Positions 43,635 through 55,480 of a DNA stretch of 64,000 nt are shown in pieces. Under the pieces are notes generated by a model that was not told the DNA's origin, searched no databases, and worked only from the letters and a program-made list of their open reading frames with translations. Within the stretch, counting starts at the first letter, position 1. Each line of letters opens with the position of its first letter. This DNA is from Eurosta solidaginis (Eukaryota > Arthropoda > Insecta > Diptera > Tephritidae), in the NCBI RefSeq assembly GCF_040869045.1, contig NC_090321.1, positions 35,492,089 to 35,556,088 on the forward strand, read 5' to 3'. A program made the translations under genes and the position numbers.

Positions 43635-46523
43635 AAGTAAGGAAGGCTAAGTTCGGGTGTAACCGAACATTACATACTCAGCTGAGAGCTTTGGATACAA
43701 AATAAGGGAAAATCACCATGTAGGAAAATGAACCTAGGGTAACCCCGGAATGTGTTTGTATGACATGGGTATCAAATAGAAGGTGTTAAATAGTATTTTA
43801 GAAGGGAGTGGGCCATAGTTCTATAGGTGGACGCCTTTTCGAGATATCGCCATAAAGGTGGACCAGGTGTGACTCTAGAATTTGTTTGTACGATATGGGT
43901 ACCAAATGAAAGGTGTTAATGATCCACTCAGTATTTAGGTGATAAAATTTTGAATTTCCCTAGATATCAATACAATCTGCTTACTCTTGCTGACTAAAAA
44001 TGAGTTATCATATAATTGAACAAAAGAAATAATCAAATATGAATACTTTTGATGATCAAAAACTATATATAGTTTTTCAGTCATATTTTGGAATCATATT
44101 TGAATCAAATGTGCTTGCTTTAGGTGATCAAAAATTTTTAATCATTTTTCATTCAGCTTTCTGAATCTTTTCTGACAATCTTTGTTGACTGAATAATGAA
44201 TTTTATACTTGTTAAAATTTTACTTTTGATTGAAGATCTTATTTTTTGGCATACACAAATTTTTTCAATCATGAAGTTCAGAAAAAATATATTAAAATTT
44301 TATTCTTCAAGACAAGAAATTATGTATATACTGCTCCTAACAAAAGATGTCCCCAACCATTTCTGCACCTTCGGCTTCCCAGAAAATACAAATCCTACCA
44401 TTAGACAATACAAAGGTTGTGAACTATTTGAACCCCAGGTAAGTGAAACTCTCTTGACATATGTACCTGGATATGGCTTCAACATCCCGTACCATATCGT
44501 CTTTTAAGATGTTGACGATCATATCTGATGCTGGATGTTGTAGTCGCAGGTGTATATTGGTCTAGTTTGGTTCAAATAGCTCACTTCCGCATGCTTTCTT
44601 CCCCTGATGAAATAAGATTAGCACGTAGTATCTTATTTTGTATGAGATATGAAAAATAAATGCATGATAATCGCATTCAAAAATGATTCAAAAATCTCTA
44701 CCAAAATGATTGAAATATGTTCACGAATATGATCAGAAAATGACTGTGAAAAGCATTCAAGTATTACTCTAAAACAATTAAAGCCCAATTTTACAATGAT
44801 ATCAGATATGCACAAAAAGCGTTTCGAAATATGAATCATAAATGATTATTCAAGAATAATCACATTTATGGCACATTTTTCTCCTGACGATACGTTAATT
44901 TTCGAACAGAAAATGCTTTTAAATTTGAACGTTTTTAATCATCTTGGGGTATGATATTTGAATATTTTTTGATCAAAATTTTCAAAAATGCTGGCTGGGG
45001 AGTATTTTAAAAGGGAGTGGGCCTTAGTTCTATAGGTGGACGCCTTTTCGAGATATCGCCATAAATGTGGACCAGGGGTGACTCTATAATGTGTTTGTAC
45101 GATATGGGTATCAAATTAAAGGTATTAATGAGGGTTTTAAAAGGGAGTGGTGGTAGTTGTATATGTGAAGGCGTTTTCGAGATATCGATCAAAATGTGGG
45201 CCAGGGTGACCCAGACCATCATCTGTCGGGTACCGCTAATTTTTTTATATATGTAATACCGCGAACAGTATTCCTGCCAAGATTCCAAGGGCTTTTGATC
45301 TCGCCCTGCAGAAGTTTTTCATTTTATTTTACTTAATATGGAAGGTGCCACACCCATTTTACAAAGTTTTTTTCTAAAGTTATATTTTGCGTCAATAAAC
45401 CAATCAAACATGGTAATTTCATCCCTTTTTTGATATTTGGTATAGAATTATGGCATTTTTTTCATTTTTCTTAATTTTCGATATCGAAAAAGTGGGCGTG
45501 GTCATAGGCGGATTTCGGCCATTTTTTATACCAATACAAAGTGAGTTCAGATAATGAACTGAGTTTAGTAAAGATATTCGATTTTTGCTCAAGTTATCGT
45601 GTTAACGGCCGTGCGGAAGGACAGAAGGTCGACTGTGTATAAAAACTGACAGAAAGCCGTTATCGTCCTAGAATCTAAGCCCCTACCAAATTTCACAAAG
45701 ATTGGTAAATTTTTGTTCGATTTATGGCATTAAAAGTATCCTAGATAAATTAAATGAAAAAGGGCGGAGCTACGCCCATTGTGAAATTTTCTTTTATTTT
45801 TGCATTTTGTTGCACCATATCATTACTGGAGTTGAATGTTGACATAATTTACTTATAAACTGTAAAGATATTAAATTTTTTGTTAAAATTTTACTTTAAA
45901 AAATTTTTTTTTAAAGTGGACGTGGTCGTTCTCCGATTATAAAATTTTTATTAGGCATACATATAGAAATAGCAGTAACGTTCCTGCCAAATTTCATCAT
46001 GATATCTTCAACGACTGGCAAATTACAGCTTGCAAAACTTCTAAATTACCTTCTTTTAAAAGTGGGCGGTGCCACGCCCATTGTCCAAAATTTTACAAAT
46101 TTTCTACTCTGCGTCATAAGTTCAACTCACCTACCAAGTTTCATCGCTTTATCCGTCTTTGGTAATGAATTATCGTACTTTTTCGATTTTTCGAAATTTT
46201 CGATATCGAAAAAGTGGGCGTGGTTATAGTCCGATATCGTTCATTTTAAATAGCGATCTGAGATGAGTGCCCAGGAACCTACGTACCAAATTTCATCAAG
46301 ATACCTCAAAATTTACTCAAGTTATCGTGTTAACGAACGGACGGACATGGCTCAATAAAATTTTTTTTCGATACAGATGATTTTGATATATGGAAGTCTA
46401 TATCTATCTCGATTCCTTTATACCTGTACAACCAACCGTTATCCAGTCAAAGTTAATATACCTCTGTGAGCTCCAGTCAAAGTTAATATACCTCTGTGAG
46501 CTCTGCTCAACTGAGTATAAAAA
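43635..46523 (+). repeat. mini-me-like repeat, copy E2, itself interrupted
   Basis: Same ends as copy E. Its monomer region is interrupted at 43921 by a 1.08-kb insertion and resumes at 45001 with AGTATTTTAAAAGGGAGTGG. Near its right end 32 bp (CCAGTCAAAGTTAATATACC onward) are tandemly doubled at about 46443-46506. Confidence 0.8.
43922..45000. mobile_element. unclassified insertion with partly inverted halves
   Basis: The 1.08 kb replaces nothing: E2 is continuous across it. Ends show weak inversion (CAGTATTTAGG..AAAATTTTGA against CAGCATTTTTG..AAAATTTTGA) and the two halves hold many TGATCA/AATCATTTTT motifs in opposite orientation; CTATTTGAACC and GGTTCAAATAG face each other near 44427 and 44571. 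No transposase. Superfamily unknown. Confidence 0.5.
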
Positions 46524-46774
46524 GAAAAGCATTATAATAAGCGCTTCTTTCTGGAAATGTTGCACATTATAAATACTCCTACGGATACACGTATGAATTT
46601 TAAGAGTGATAACGGACCACTGTGTACAAGCCTACAGACAACTCATCAAAAATAGCTACAAGCAATGCTGAGTCTCATTTGTTCGTGTTCTCTCCTACCA
46701 CTGTTGTATGTTCTCTCGCCATACAACAACAAATAACCTGTTGGTGATAAATATGTTTTGAGCGTCGCTTACAG
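46524..46774. other. unassigned stretch
   Basis: May be the decayed remainder of Penelope-like copy 2; nothing definite is visible. Confidence 0.3.
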
Positions 46775-46787
46775 TTTATTAGTTCAT

Positions 46788-47211
46788 GTTGTTGTTGTTG
46801 TTGTTGTAGCGATAAGGTTGCTCCCCGAAGGCTTTTGGGAGTGTTATCGATGTGATGGTCCTTTGCCGGATACAGATCCGGTACGCTCCGGTACCACAGC
46901 ACCATTAAGGTGCTAGCCCGACCATCTCGGGAACGATTTATGTGGCTACATTAAACCTTCACGCCATTCCCTCCCTCTCCCCCAAGTTCCATGATGAGCT
47001 TGGGGTCGCCAGAGCCTCTTCTGTTAGTGAAACAGGATTCGCCGCGGATAGGTGAGGTTGACAATTGGGTTTGGAGAAGCTATATATTGCGATGGCAACC
47101 TGAAGGGTTGCGCTACCCAGCCCCTTGAATCTGGTATTTTAGTCGCCTCTTACGACAGGCATACCTACCGCGGGTATATTCTGATCCCCTAACCCGCTGG
47201 GGTTTTATTAT
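46788..47211 (-). mobile_element. SINE-like retroposon with (CAA)n tail and 13-bp target duplication
   Basis: TTTATTAGTTCAT flanks it at 46775-46787 and 47212-47224. On the minus strand it begins near CCCCAGCGGGTTAGGGG, contains GGTATGCCTGTCGTAAGAGG and ends in about six CAA units. No coding capacity. A long target duplication and simple tail indicate LINE-driven retroposition. I recall this as a very common repeat in tephritid flies. Confidence 0.8.
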
Positions 47212-47303
47212 TTTATTAGTTCATATATGGTTGTTATTGTTAAATTTCGTTTACCAGAACGGTTCTTTAATTGTTTACATATTGTCTTCCAGTCCTGAAG
47301 ATC

Positions 47304-47539
47304 ATTGTGAATGATAACTAAGTGTGATATCTTCTGCATAGACGTCAAAATTCCAAAGTGATTGGATCACCTGATTTGTATTTGACTATCGCTGTCTCAT
47401 TCTGTATCTCTTTCTATCACCCGATGAAGATAGGCGCCGCCATATTGAACACCCTGTCAAAACGCTAAAAAGTAGCCATATTGAACATCCTGTCAGGCAT
47501 TTGACAGATAAGATATCACACTTTGTTATCATTTACAAT
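47304..47539. mobile_element. 236-bp MITE with 30-bp inverted ends
   Basis: ATTGTGAATGATAACTAAGT at 47304 is inverted at 47510-47539 with two mismatches over 30 bp. Inside, GCCATATTGAACA.CCTGTCA is present twice. Superfamily not assigned. The following 47545-47585 resembles a Penelope-like terminal segment. Confidence 0.6.
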
Positions 47540-48258
47540 GCTGAAGATGACTTCAAACTGAGGGCGAAATATCGACAACAACAAATATTGTATATGCAAA
47601 ATCAAAATCGGTTTTGATATATATAGTTGTGTGGCTTAGAGCTTGAATAAAAGTTTTTAATAAATAAAAACGTTTTTATTTTCCAGAAGCGAAAGAATCC
47701 TATTTTTCATCAATTTGTCAAAACCCTTTGAAATAGAAGACAGCAAACAGATAGGTCTATAATGGTTTTGCTCTTTTTTGTTGCCCTTTTTAGGCCCAGT
47801 TTTTCAGTAGTTGGTTAAGCTAATCTTAAACTAAGTTTGCTTAAACTCTAGTCAAATTTAAACTCCAGTTAAACTATTGAGCAGTTATTCAGTCACAGTC
47901 TAAGGCCGCCTTTGGGGTATGCTTTTTTGTGCGGCAGCCTTGGTTTTTTTTATTATCTAGATAATTTGTAGATACGGCAACAGCTGGATTGTGTTTACTC
48001 AACAAAGATGGAAAAAATCCTCCAGCGAGATTATATATATAGTTCCGGCAGTGATATCCAACTTCATTCTCTAATACCTATGAGAAATATTGTAAAATTA
48101 AAAGTTTACGAGTTGATATCCAACGTCATTAATATTATTTTATTAATTACTAGTGTACCCTGTCCCGCTTCGCTAGGCGATAAATTCAATGATTTGCTGA
48201 AAAAGAATAAAATTAATACGAAACAAAGCAAATTCTTTGATACAATTTCATTCGAACT

Positions 48259-48569
48259 TTATTGTAACACTTTTTGGTAGACAACGTTTTTGGTTTTTCC
48301 ATCTTTCGCGTAAATGAATAATGACGATGGTTTGCCTACTCGTGAGCATGCTACATACAATTTTCCATGAGAAAAAATTGGGTATTCTAAATTAATAACG
48401 CACATTTGTAGAGACTGTCCTTGAGCCTTATTAATTGTCATAGCGAAGGCAAGGCGAATAGGGAACTGCAAACGTTTGAAATCGAATGGTAAATCCGTCG
48501 GAATCAGTGGAATTCTGGGTATCAAAACGTCTTCTCCTTTGTACTTCCCTTTCAAAATTGTTGCTTCGA
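48259..48569 (-). pseudogene. Helitron helicase, C-terminal part
   Basis: Encodes the late helicase motifs FAMTINKAQGQSLQ and GKLYVACSRVGKPSS. Its first residues join the frame interrupted at 52996 once one copy of the 10-bp target duplication is discounted. It ends about 110 bp before the Helitron terminus. Confidence 0.85.
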
Positions 48570-49132
48570 TAACGTTACCCATTGGAGGCTAAGATACTTG
48601 GCTTGGATATCATAAGTGGTTTCAGGCTCTGGATCAGGGACTGATATCAGTCTTAGACCGGCCATTGTGACGAATGTCACGCGTGATTAGTTTTCACGTA
48701 CTGCACGAGGTGCCCCTGCTTCTACTGATAATGGCGGATCTAGAGAGGACAACTCGATAAAACCTGCACCCCCTGAGTCACTGTGCCGAGCTCAGGGGAG
48801 GGAGGACTCTTTAAGAGTCAAGATCGGTACACAACGGTGACGAACTGGACTGTTTTAGGGCTTTGATTTGACATTACATTTTGACTTGATGACTTTGGGC
48901 TGGTAGTTGCGGTATTCTGCCACTTTAGTAGGTCGGGGTGAAACCCTACCGAAATGGCTGGTAGGCTAATGCTGCACCTGCCCACGTCCCGTTAAGACCG
49001 TGGCGGGCCTCAAGGTACGTTCCGGCTCCGTCGCCGTTAAGTTGGTGGTGTAGGTGCGGTTGAAGATTTTCCCGCTTCGCGTCCTGTCTGGCTCTGAACG
49101 CATTACTCATAAGGTAATGCGTCAACCCTCGC

Positions 49133-51139
49133 GTGGCCTCCTTGTGTAGCATAGATAACCACCAGACCGTTAAAGGCCGACTACACAATCGGCTCCGGAT
49201 AGCGGCCTTGAGGGGGGACTTTTTTAGAATGGAGAAAACTAATACGAATCCACCAAGGATGGGGTGCGGAAGAAGAGCGCTTTTGATGGAAATCCGTCAA
49301 ATCAATCTTCAGCACTCTAAGGCGGCTTCCGCAAATTTGTTGCTCTGCCTTGAAAAAGGCGGAGTGGATATAGTCCTTGTCCAGGAGCCGTGGCTGAGTA
49401 GTAACGGCAGTAAGATTTCTGGATTAAGGACTGGAAAATTCAACACCTTGGTGCATGGGGAGGCAAGTAGGCCTAGATCCTGTGTGCTTGTTAAAAAAGA
49501 GATTAAAGCTTTTATTCTCTCTAATTTCAGCAATGCTGACGTAACCACGGTCTGCCTCGAGCGAGGAAGTGATGAAATGTGGGTGGTCTCAGCGTACATG
49601 ACCCATGGGGACGTAGAGGGACCACCACCTGCGATACTGGGTGAAATCACCGCTGAAGCAAGGCGGAGAGGTGTTGGCGTGATCATCGGTGCCGATGCTA
49701 ATGCCCATCATAGCATTTGGGGAAGCTCGGATACCAACACTAGAGGTGAGTTTTTATTTACTTTTATTGTAGATGAGGGACTTTGTATATGTAATAGGGG
49801 GAATGACCCGACTTTTATTACTGCGATAAGGGAGGAGGTCCTGGACCTCACCCTGGTTAGTAGAGAACTGGAAGGTCGGATATCTGGATGGAGGGTTCTC
49901 AACGAGCACTCCTTCTCTGATCACCGATATATTCAGTTCTCAGTGAACGAAAAACGTCCCGGTAAAATATCTTTTAGGAACCCTAAAAGTACTAACTGGG
50001 ACTTGTATTGTAGGAAGCTGGGAGAGCTACTGCCTGCTGTGCCTATCATTAGTTCGGGCCTGTCCGAATCTGAGATAGACGTTCTGGTGGAAAACTTCAC
50101 CTCGGCAAGCAATAGCGCCTTTCAGCTGTCCTGCCCATTGAAAACTTACAGGGGGAAGGGCAAGCCGCCCTGGTGGTCGGATTCTCTTGACGACCTAAGA
50201 GCGTCCAGTCGGCGGCTCTTCAACAGAGCCAGGAGGAGTAAATTACCCTCGGACTGGGAGCTCTATAAGGTGAGTCTGGGGATTTATAAATATGAAATAA
50301 GGATAGCCAAGCGAGATGCATGGCGAAGCTTCTGCGAAAACGTAGAAGGCTGCAATGAATCCGCGAGATTTAGAAAAATACTCTCTAGGAACCACGCTCC
50401 TCTGGGGTATCTGAGAGATGATGGTGGGGACTGGTCGATGAGAAGCGAGGAGTCCCTAAGGCTTTTACTGGACAATCATTTTCCCGATGTCCCAGTTGCG
50501 CAGGGATCTTCGCCTGCATGGTCGGCGGTCGTTGGCCATGCAGAAGTGCCTGCCATTCCAATACAGGAAAGTCAAATAACCTGGGCTATAGGGTCGTTCA
50601 AGCCCTATAAGTCTCCGGGCCCGGATGGAATCATTCCTGCGCAGCTTCAAAGGTCTTTGGGGATTTCCTGCCGCTGGTTGGCCATCATATATACTAACTG
50701 CCTCAGGCTTAACTATATCCCGAAGTCTTGGCACACGGTTAGGGTTATTTTCATTCCGAAGGCCGGCAGAAGCTCTCATGTATCACCTAAGGATTTCAGG
50801 CCAATCAGTCTCTCGTCGTTTCTTCTTAAGACGTTTGAGCGGTTGATTGACCTGTACCTACGGGAAAGGATACCTCGGGGGTTACTGTCGGCTTCACAGC
50901 ATGCGTACTGCAAGGGTATATCGACGGAAACGGCTCTCCATTCGATTGTAAAGCAAATAGGGGGCTCCCTAGAACACAAAGAGTATGCTCTGGGTGCCTT
51001 TCTAGACATCGAGGGAGCTTTTAACAATGTCTTACCGGGGGCAATCGAAAGAGCTCTGGTGGATTTAGGAGTCGAGGCGGCTCTGCAAACTTCTATGCGG
51101 CAGAATTGTCGCAGCGGAGTGGGAAGGGGCCATAATTAA
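49133..51139 (+). pseudogene. LINE ORF2: APE endonuclease and first half of RT
   Basis: Open for 668 codons; the first in-frame ATG is at 49229. The APE-type endonuclease covers about residues 50-270 (INLQHSKAASANLLL, VLVQEPWL, VIIGADANAHHSIWGS, SFSDHRYIQF). The RT starts near residue 470 with SPGPDGIIPAQLQ, PKDFRPISLSSFLLKTFERL and GAFLDIEGAFNNV. The endonuclease nicks target DNA and the RT extends from the nick. The frame is lost near 51110, just before the TPQGG motif. Confidence 0.88.
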
Positions 51140-51144
51140 GAGGA

Positions 51145-52098
51145 AGGTGTGCAGGGGCACGCCACAGGGGGGGTATCCTATCTCCTCTCCTCTGGGTTGT
51201 GGTAGTCAACGAGCTTCTTGTGGAGCTGGAAGCCAATGGTTGTCGGGTGGTTGCCTATGCAGATGACCTCGCTATCCTAGTCAGAGGCAAATTTCTGGGC
51301 ACCCTGCGCGATGTTCTGCAGGGCTACCTGGATACTGTTGCTAGGTGGGCTGAATCATGTGGATTGGCGGTCAACCCGGGAAAAACAGAATTGGTCCTTT
51401 TCACAAGGAGATATAAGATGCCCGATTTCAGAACTCCCTGGATTGGAGGGGTACCGTTGGTACTTTCTGATAGGGTTAAATATTTGAGGATTGTTTTGGA
51501 CAAGAAACTGTCCTGGAGACCCAATGTGGAACATCGGGCCAGGAAGGCCGCCATTGCCTTGTACTGCTGCAGAGGAGCTATCGGGAAGAGATGGGGACTC
51601 TCGCCAAGAATAATACACTGGCTTTATGAGTTGGTGGTTAAACCGATTCTGCTATATGGGGTGCTGGTCTGGTGGAAAGCACTGTACACGGCGAGCACCT
51701 CCAAAATGTTAGTGTCAGTGCAACGGACGGCGCTGATCGGTATCAGTGGCGCTCTCAGAACAACACCTACCTTGGCACTGAACGTCATGCTGAACATATA
51801 CCCAGTAGATATTGCGGGAAAGGCGGCCGCGGCAAGGTCGTTGGTCAGGCTTCGTGATATGGGATATAGACTTTCTGACCGCGAACACTCTAGCCTTCTT
51901 ACCAGTTTCGACTTCATCCCGGACAGAACGGACTACTGTATGCCGATAACTGCTCCCTATACAACCTTCACCCCAATTATTCCAGAGAGAGAGGATTGGG
52001 GAAGAGGAATTATCTGGGGCATGGGACCGGTTAACTTGTTCACGGATGGGTCAAAGCTGGATGGAAAGGTTGGTGGGGGGTTTTTTGTTAAGAGCTGA
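51145..52098 (+). pseudogene. LINE ORF2: second half of RT and start of RNase H
   Basis: Begins with CRGTPQGG, shifted at a run of seven G (51167-51173), then VVAYADDLAILVRG (catalytic YADD), GLAVNPGKTELVLF and a long thumb region, and LFTDGSKLDGKVGGG, the first RNase H segment. The frame breaks again in the G6T6 run near 52074-52086. Confidence 0.88.
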
Positions 52099-52118
52099 AT
52101 TTAAGCCGCAAGTTTAAG

Positions 52119-52876
52119 TTGGCTGATCACTGCAGTGTATTCCAAGCGGAAATTGCTGCGATTAAGGATGCGGTGGATGTAATGCTATCCAGTGCTACCA
52201 CGGTTAGGGAATTTAACATCTACTCTGATAGCCAAGCGACTATCAAGGCCTTGAGCTCAACTACAGTGCGATCGAGGGTGGTCTGGGAGTGCCTGACCTC
52301 GCTTGCGATTGCATCGAATTATTTTACAATTAAGATTATCGGGGTCCCGGGCCATAGTGATATTCCGGGTAACTGTCATGCGGATCTCTTAACCCGCATC
52401 GGTACAACTGAACCGGATGAAGATGGCTGTCGGGATTTCGGGATCCCGCTGGCCACCTGTGGAGGAGCAATCTCCATAGCTGGGCCTCGAATCAGCTCAG
52501 CAAACGTTGGGCGGATACCACGTCTTGCAGGGTAGCAAGATCTTTCTGGCCAAAAGTGGATGGCAGGAAGTCTGCTGAAATAATTGGGTTCACTAAGGCT
52601 CACCTATCAATGGTCATTGGGGTTTTGACAGGGCACTGTCCCATGGGTATCCTTGCGGTACGTCTCAATATACTGGAAACTCCATCCTGCTGCAGCTGTA
52701 TGGAGGATGATGAGGTGGAATCACCAAATCGCTTTATGCTTGATTGTCCAGCTTTTGCCAGAACTAGGCGAAAGTACTTCGGTCGCGACTCACTTGGATC
52801 TCCCGAGGATATATCCAAAGTTGAGATCGGTATCATTCGGAGCTTTATCGTTGCTACCCAACGATTCTCTAAGTAG
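52119..52876 (+). pseudogene. LINE ORF2: RNase H end and zinc knuckle
   Basis: VFQAEIAAIKDAV, NIYSDSQATIKAL and GVPGHSDIPGNCHADLL provide the remaining RNase H motifs (Glu, Asp, His-Asp). After a frameshift near 52540, 52556-52876 encodes IGVLTGHCPMG and a Cys-rich CCSCMEDDEVESPNRFMLDC knuckle. This matches the C-terminal layout of the LINE tails at 10.6 and 63.2 kb, though from a different family. Confidence 0.85.
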
Positions 52877-52996
52877 CTAGATCTAAGTCACCGTTATTTT
52901 TGGTGTATGTGGTATCACAACGGACCTTCGTGTTGTCCAAGTGAGCTATCCTTATCAGGGCAGCTACCACCTAACCTATCCTATCCTAACGTTACC

Positions 52997-54008
52997 AATT
53001 AGCTTCTTCAAAGCGAGTCTGGTACCGTTGCAAAGTCGTGGCACATTAATGTTGCGCAGCATAATAATCGGTGCTCCAATTTTTAATCGTAAATTATGAG
53101 GTGGTAGGCCTGACAAATCGAGTGAGTTTAAGAATTCAGTTGGATAATTTACGACATCATCTTGATCAGTAATAGTGTCCATTGACTTATATGCAACTAT
53201 GTATGTCACCAGGAATTTGATCCAGAATAGCTGCATTTATATCATTGACGTCCTTATTTTTCCCAGCTAAAAATTGCACTTTCGCTGAGCCAATCATAGT
53301 TTTTGCAATGTTGAACTATGATTGGAAATACACTCTGTTCAATGCCTTTTTAGACTGTGCAAAAGTGCAGAAATTGTTAGGCAATGTAATCATTCCTCTT
53401 GGATCGACAGACATTTGACCATTTCCGATTTTCAGTAATTGCTGTGAAAATTCAGCTGCTGACGGATCGTTTTGTAGTTGAATACGTACGTTTGTAGTAA
53501 GTGTAAGCGTGTGTACATATCTCCATAAATACCATGATTTTAAACATGCATTGATTTTATCTGCAGCCGTGGATTTTTGGATCACAGGTAATGTTTGCCT
53601 GAAATCTCCAGCCAATAAAACCATGTCACCTCCAAAGACTGTTTGGCTTCCTCGTAGATCTTTCAAAGTTCTATCAAGTGCTTCCAATGATTTTTTGCGT
53701 ACCATAGTACACTCGTCCCATACTAGGAGCTTATATACTTTAAGCACTTTTGCCATTCCAGATGTTTTCGAAATATTACATGTTGTTGTTTCATTTACCT
53801 GCATATCCAAAGGCAACTTTAATGCAGAATGTGCTGTGCGACCGCTTTCCAGTAATGTAGCTGCAATTCCGGAAGAAGCGAGTGCCAATGCAACATTATT
53901 ACCTGATCGAATTGTTGCTAATATCAATGAAATCAAAAAGGTCTTGCCTGTTCCCCCAGGAGAATCCAAGAAAAACAATCCCCCAGTTCCATGGCTAACA
54001 TTATTCAT
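52997..54008 (-). pseudogene. Helitron PIF1-like helicase, N-terminal part
   Basis: 53316-54008 opens with Walker A (DSPGGTGKTFL, residues 15-25), then LASSGIAATLL, Walker B (LVWDECTM) and GGDMVLLAGDFRQTLPV, all PIF1 signature motifs. It continues after a frame break in 52997-53236 with NVPRLCNGTRLALKKL. The remaining C-terminal part lies beyond the LINE at 48259-48569. The helicase would unwind donor DNA in rolling-circle transposition. Confidence 0.88.
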
Positions 54009-54185
54009 GATTGTATCATAAGCATGTTGCTGTTAGTTATTCAATTTCGTTAAATTTGATGTTACAAATGTGTTTAGTTCATTACAATCATAATGGTATT
54101 CACGCTCCAGTTCTCGATTGAACATATCATGCATTGGACGATTTGCTGCTGGCATGCCCAGTTGTACTAACAATTTGTTTGACAA

Positions 54186-55063
54186 CTACAAACAAATGTC
54201 GTCAATCCTTATCAATGCTTCACTGTAAATTTCCAATGTGAATTCCAACTCATAATTTGCAGTATTTCGACGCATTTGGTGTAAAATATCATCAATTATT
54301 CCATAATTCCAATGGGTTAGATGGGAAGCAAAAAATAATGTTCGTATTTGATAATTTGCAGTATTTCGACGCATTTGGTGTAAAATATCATCTGCCATAT
54401 AATCTTTGAAATTATTCCATAATTCCAATGGGTTAGATGGGGAGCAAGAAATAATGTTCGTATTTGATGTGGACTGGCTATTACAGCTGAAACGGCAAGC
54501 GTATCTTCCCAATGCTTATCATCCTCCAACAAATTAAATTGTTGACTTGCTTCACGATATGTAGCGCACAATTCACCATTAATTGTTCTTAAAGCTTGGA
54601 ATGATGTTGGGCCACGAACATTAATTAACAACAAGCGCAAGTAAAAACACTCAGCATTATTTGGATGACCTGCATAAATGCGTCCTAATGCATCTATTGA
54701 GAACACATTAGGATGACCTTGAACTGGTTTTCCTTGTTTTCGCCTTTGAAATGTTTTCCTGGATTTATCCCATGTGAAATATTGTGACACTTTTGAATAT
54801 AGAAAAGTTCCTGCAAAATAGTCCGATTGACATAAAAGGAAAAAGGCACTCAAAGTTGACGACGATGCACTTGTTGCTCTAACCGCTGCATTTTCAGGAG
54901 TAAAATAAACGCGTTGGCCATTTTCAAGGTGCGTTTGTGTATGTGTGCTGAAGCATCTCTCATAAACAGTGCACAAACCTCGGTGTTTATGTTTACTCTC
55001 CTTCGAAAAAAATTTGCAACTTAGCAGCACGACACAAAACGAAAAATTCGTATATTTATTCAA
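54186..55063 (-). pseudogene. Helitron region upstream of the helicase, rearranged
   Basis: The frame at 54317-55063 encodes YFTPENAAVRA, LYSKVSQYFTWD and GRIYAGHPNNAECFYLRLLL, conserved in Helitron replicase-helicases between Rep and helicase. A direct duplication of roughly 100 bp (AATTTGCAGTATTTCGACGC at 54255 and 54353) has rearranged the junction to the helicase. Confidence 0.8.
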
Positions 55064-55139
55064 AAAATGTTGTACACATGAAATGATCTCGGACGCTCGT
55101 CACCCAGAGAAAAATTGCCACTCATCAGCACAGCTTGCT

Positions 55140-55480
55140 TTTGATACCCATATTGAAGTACTCATTAACAGCTTCCATTTTTTTTTTTAATTTTTTTTAT
55201 TTGATACCCATAATGTAAAAACACATCCTAAGGTTACTCTGATCCACGTTTTGGGCAATATCTCGAGACCCTAGTCACCCAGATGTATGAAAATTACCCT
55301 CTGCAAAAGAATTCATCAACAGCTTTCATTTGATATCCATATTGTATAAACACATTCTAGGGGTATCTGGGTCCACGTTTTCACCTATATCTCAAGACCC
55401 TAGAAATTTTTTAAAATATTTTTTTTCTTAAAAACCTTCCCCTATTTGATCCGTAAAATATGAAAAAATAACGAATAAAA
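55140..55480 (-). repeat. ~110-130-bp monomers inside the Helitron
   Basis: Two to three units with TTTGATACCCATA or TTTGATATCCATATTGTA, ACACATTCTAGG and GTCCACGTTTT then ATCTCGAGACCCTAG. The order of phrases equals that of the mini-me-like monomers (TTTGATACCCATATCGTACA, CATTCTAGAG, GGTCCACC, ATATCTCGA). Confidence 0.7.

Larger units (their letters stand above)
48580..52986 (+). mobile_element. LOA-like LINE inserted in the Helitron helicase
   Basis: It is bounded by TAACGTTACC at 48570-48579 and 52987-52996, a perfect 10-bp target duplication inside the helicase gene. It encodes endonuclease, RT, RNase H and a zinc knuckle, and ends in short CTATCC/CTAACC repeats. About 550 bp of leader precede ORF2; no ORF1 is evident, so it may be 5'-truncated. 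It has few frame breaks and is the best-preserved element here. Confidence 0.88.

Noticed and set aside
49133..49228. First 32 codons of the LINE ORF2 frame
   Set aside because: They begin at a GTG; the first ATG is at 49229 and the endonuclease homology starts after it.
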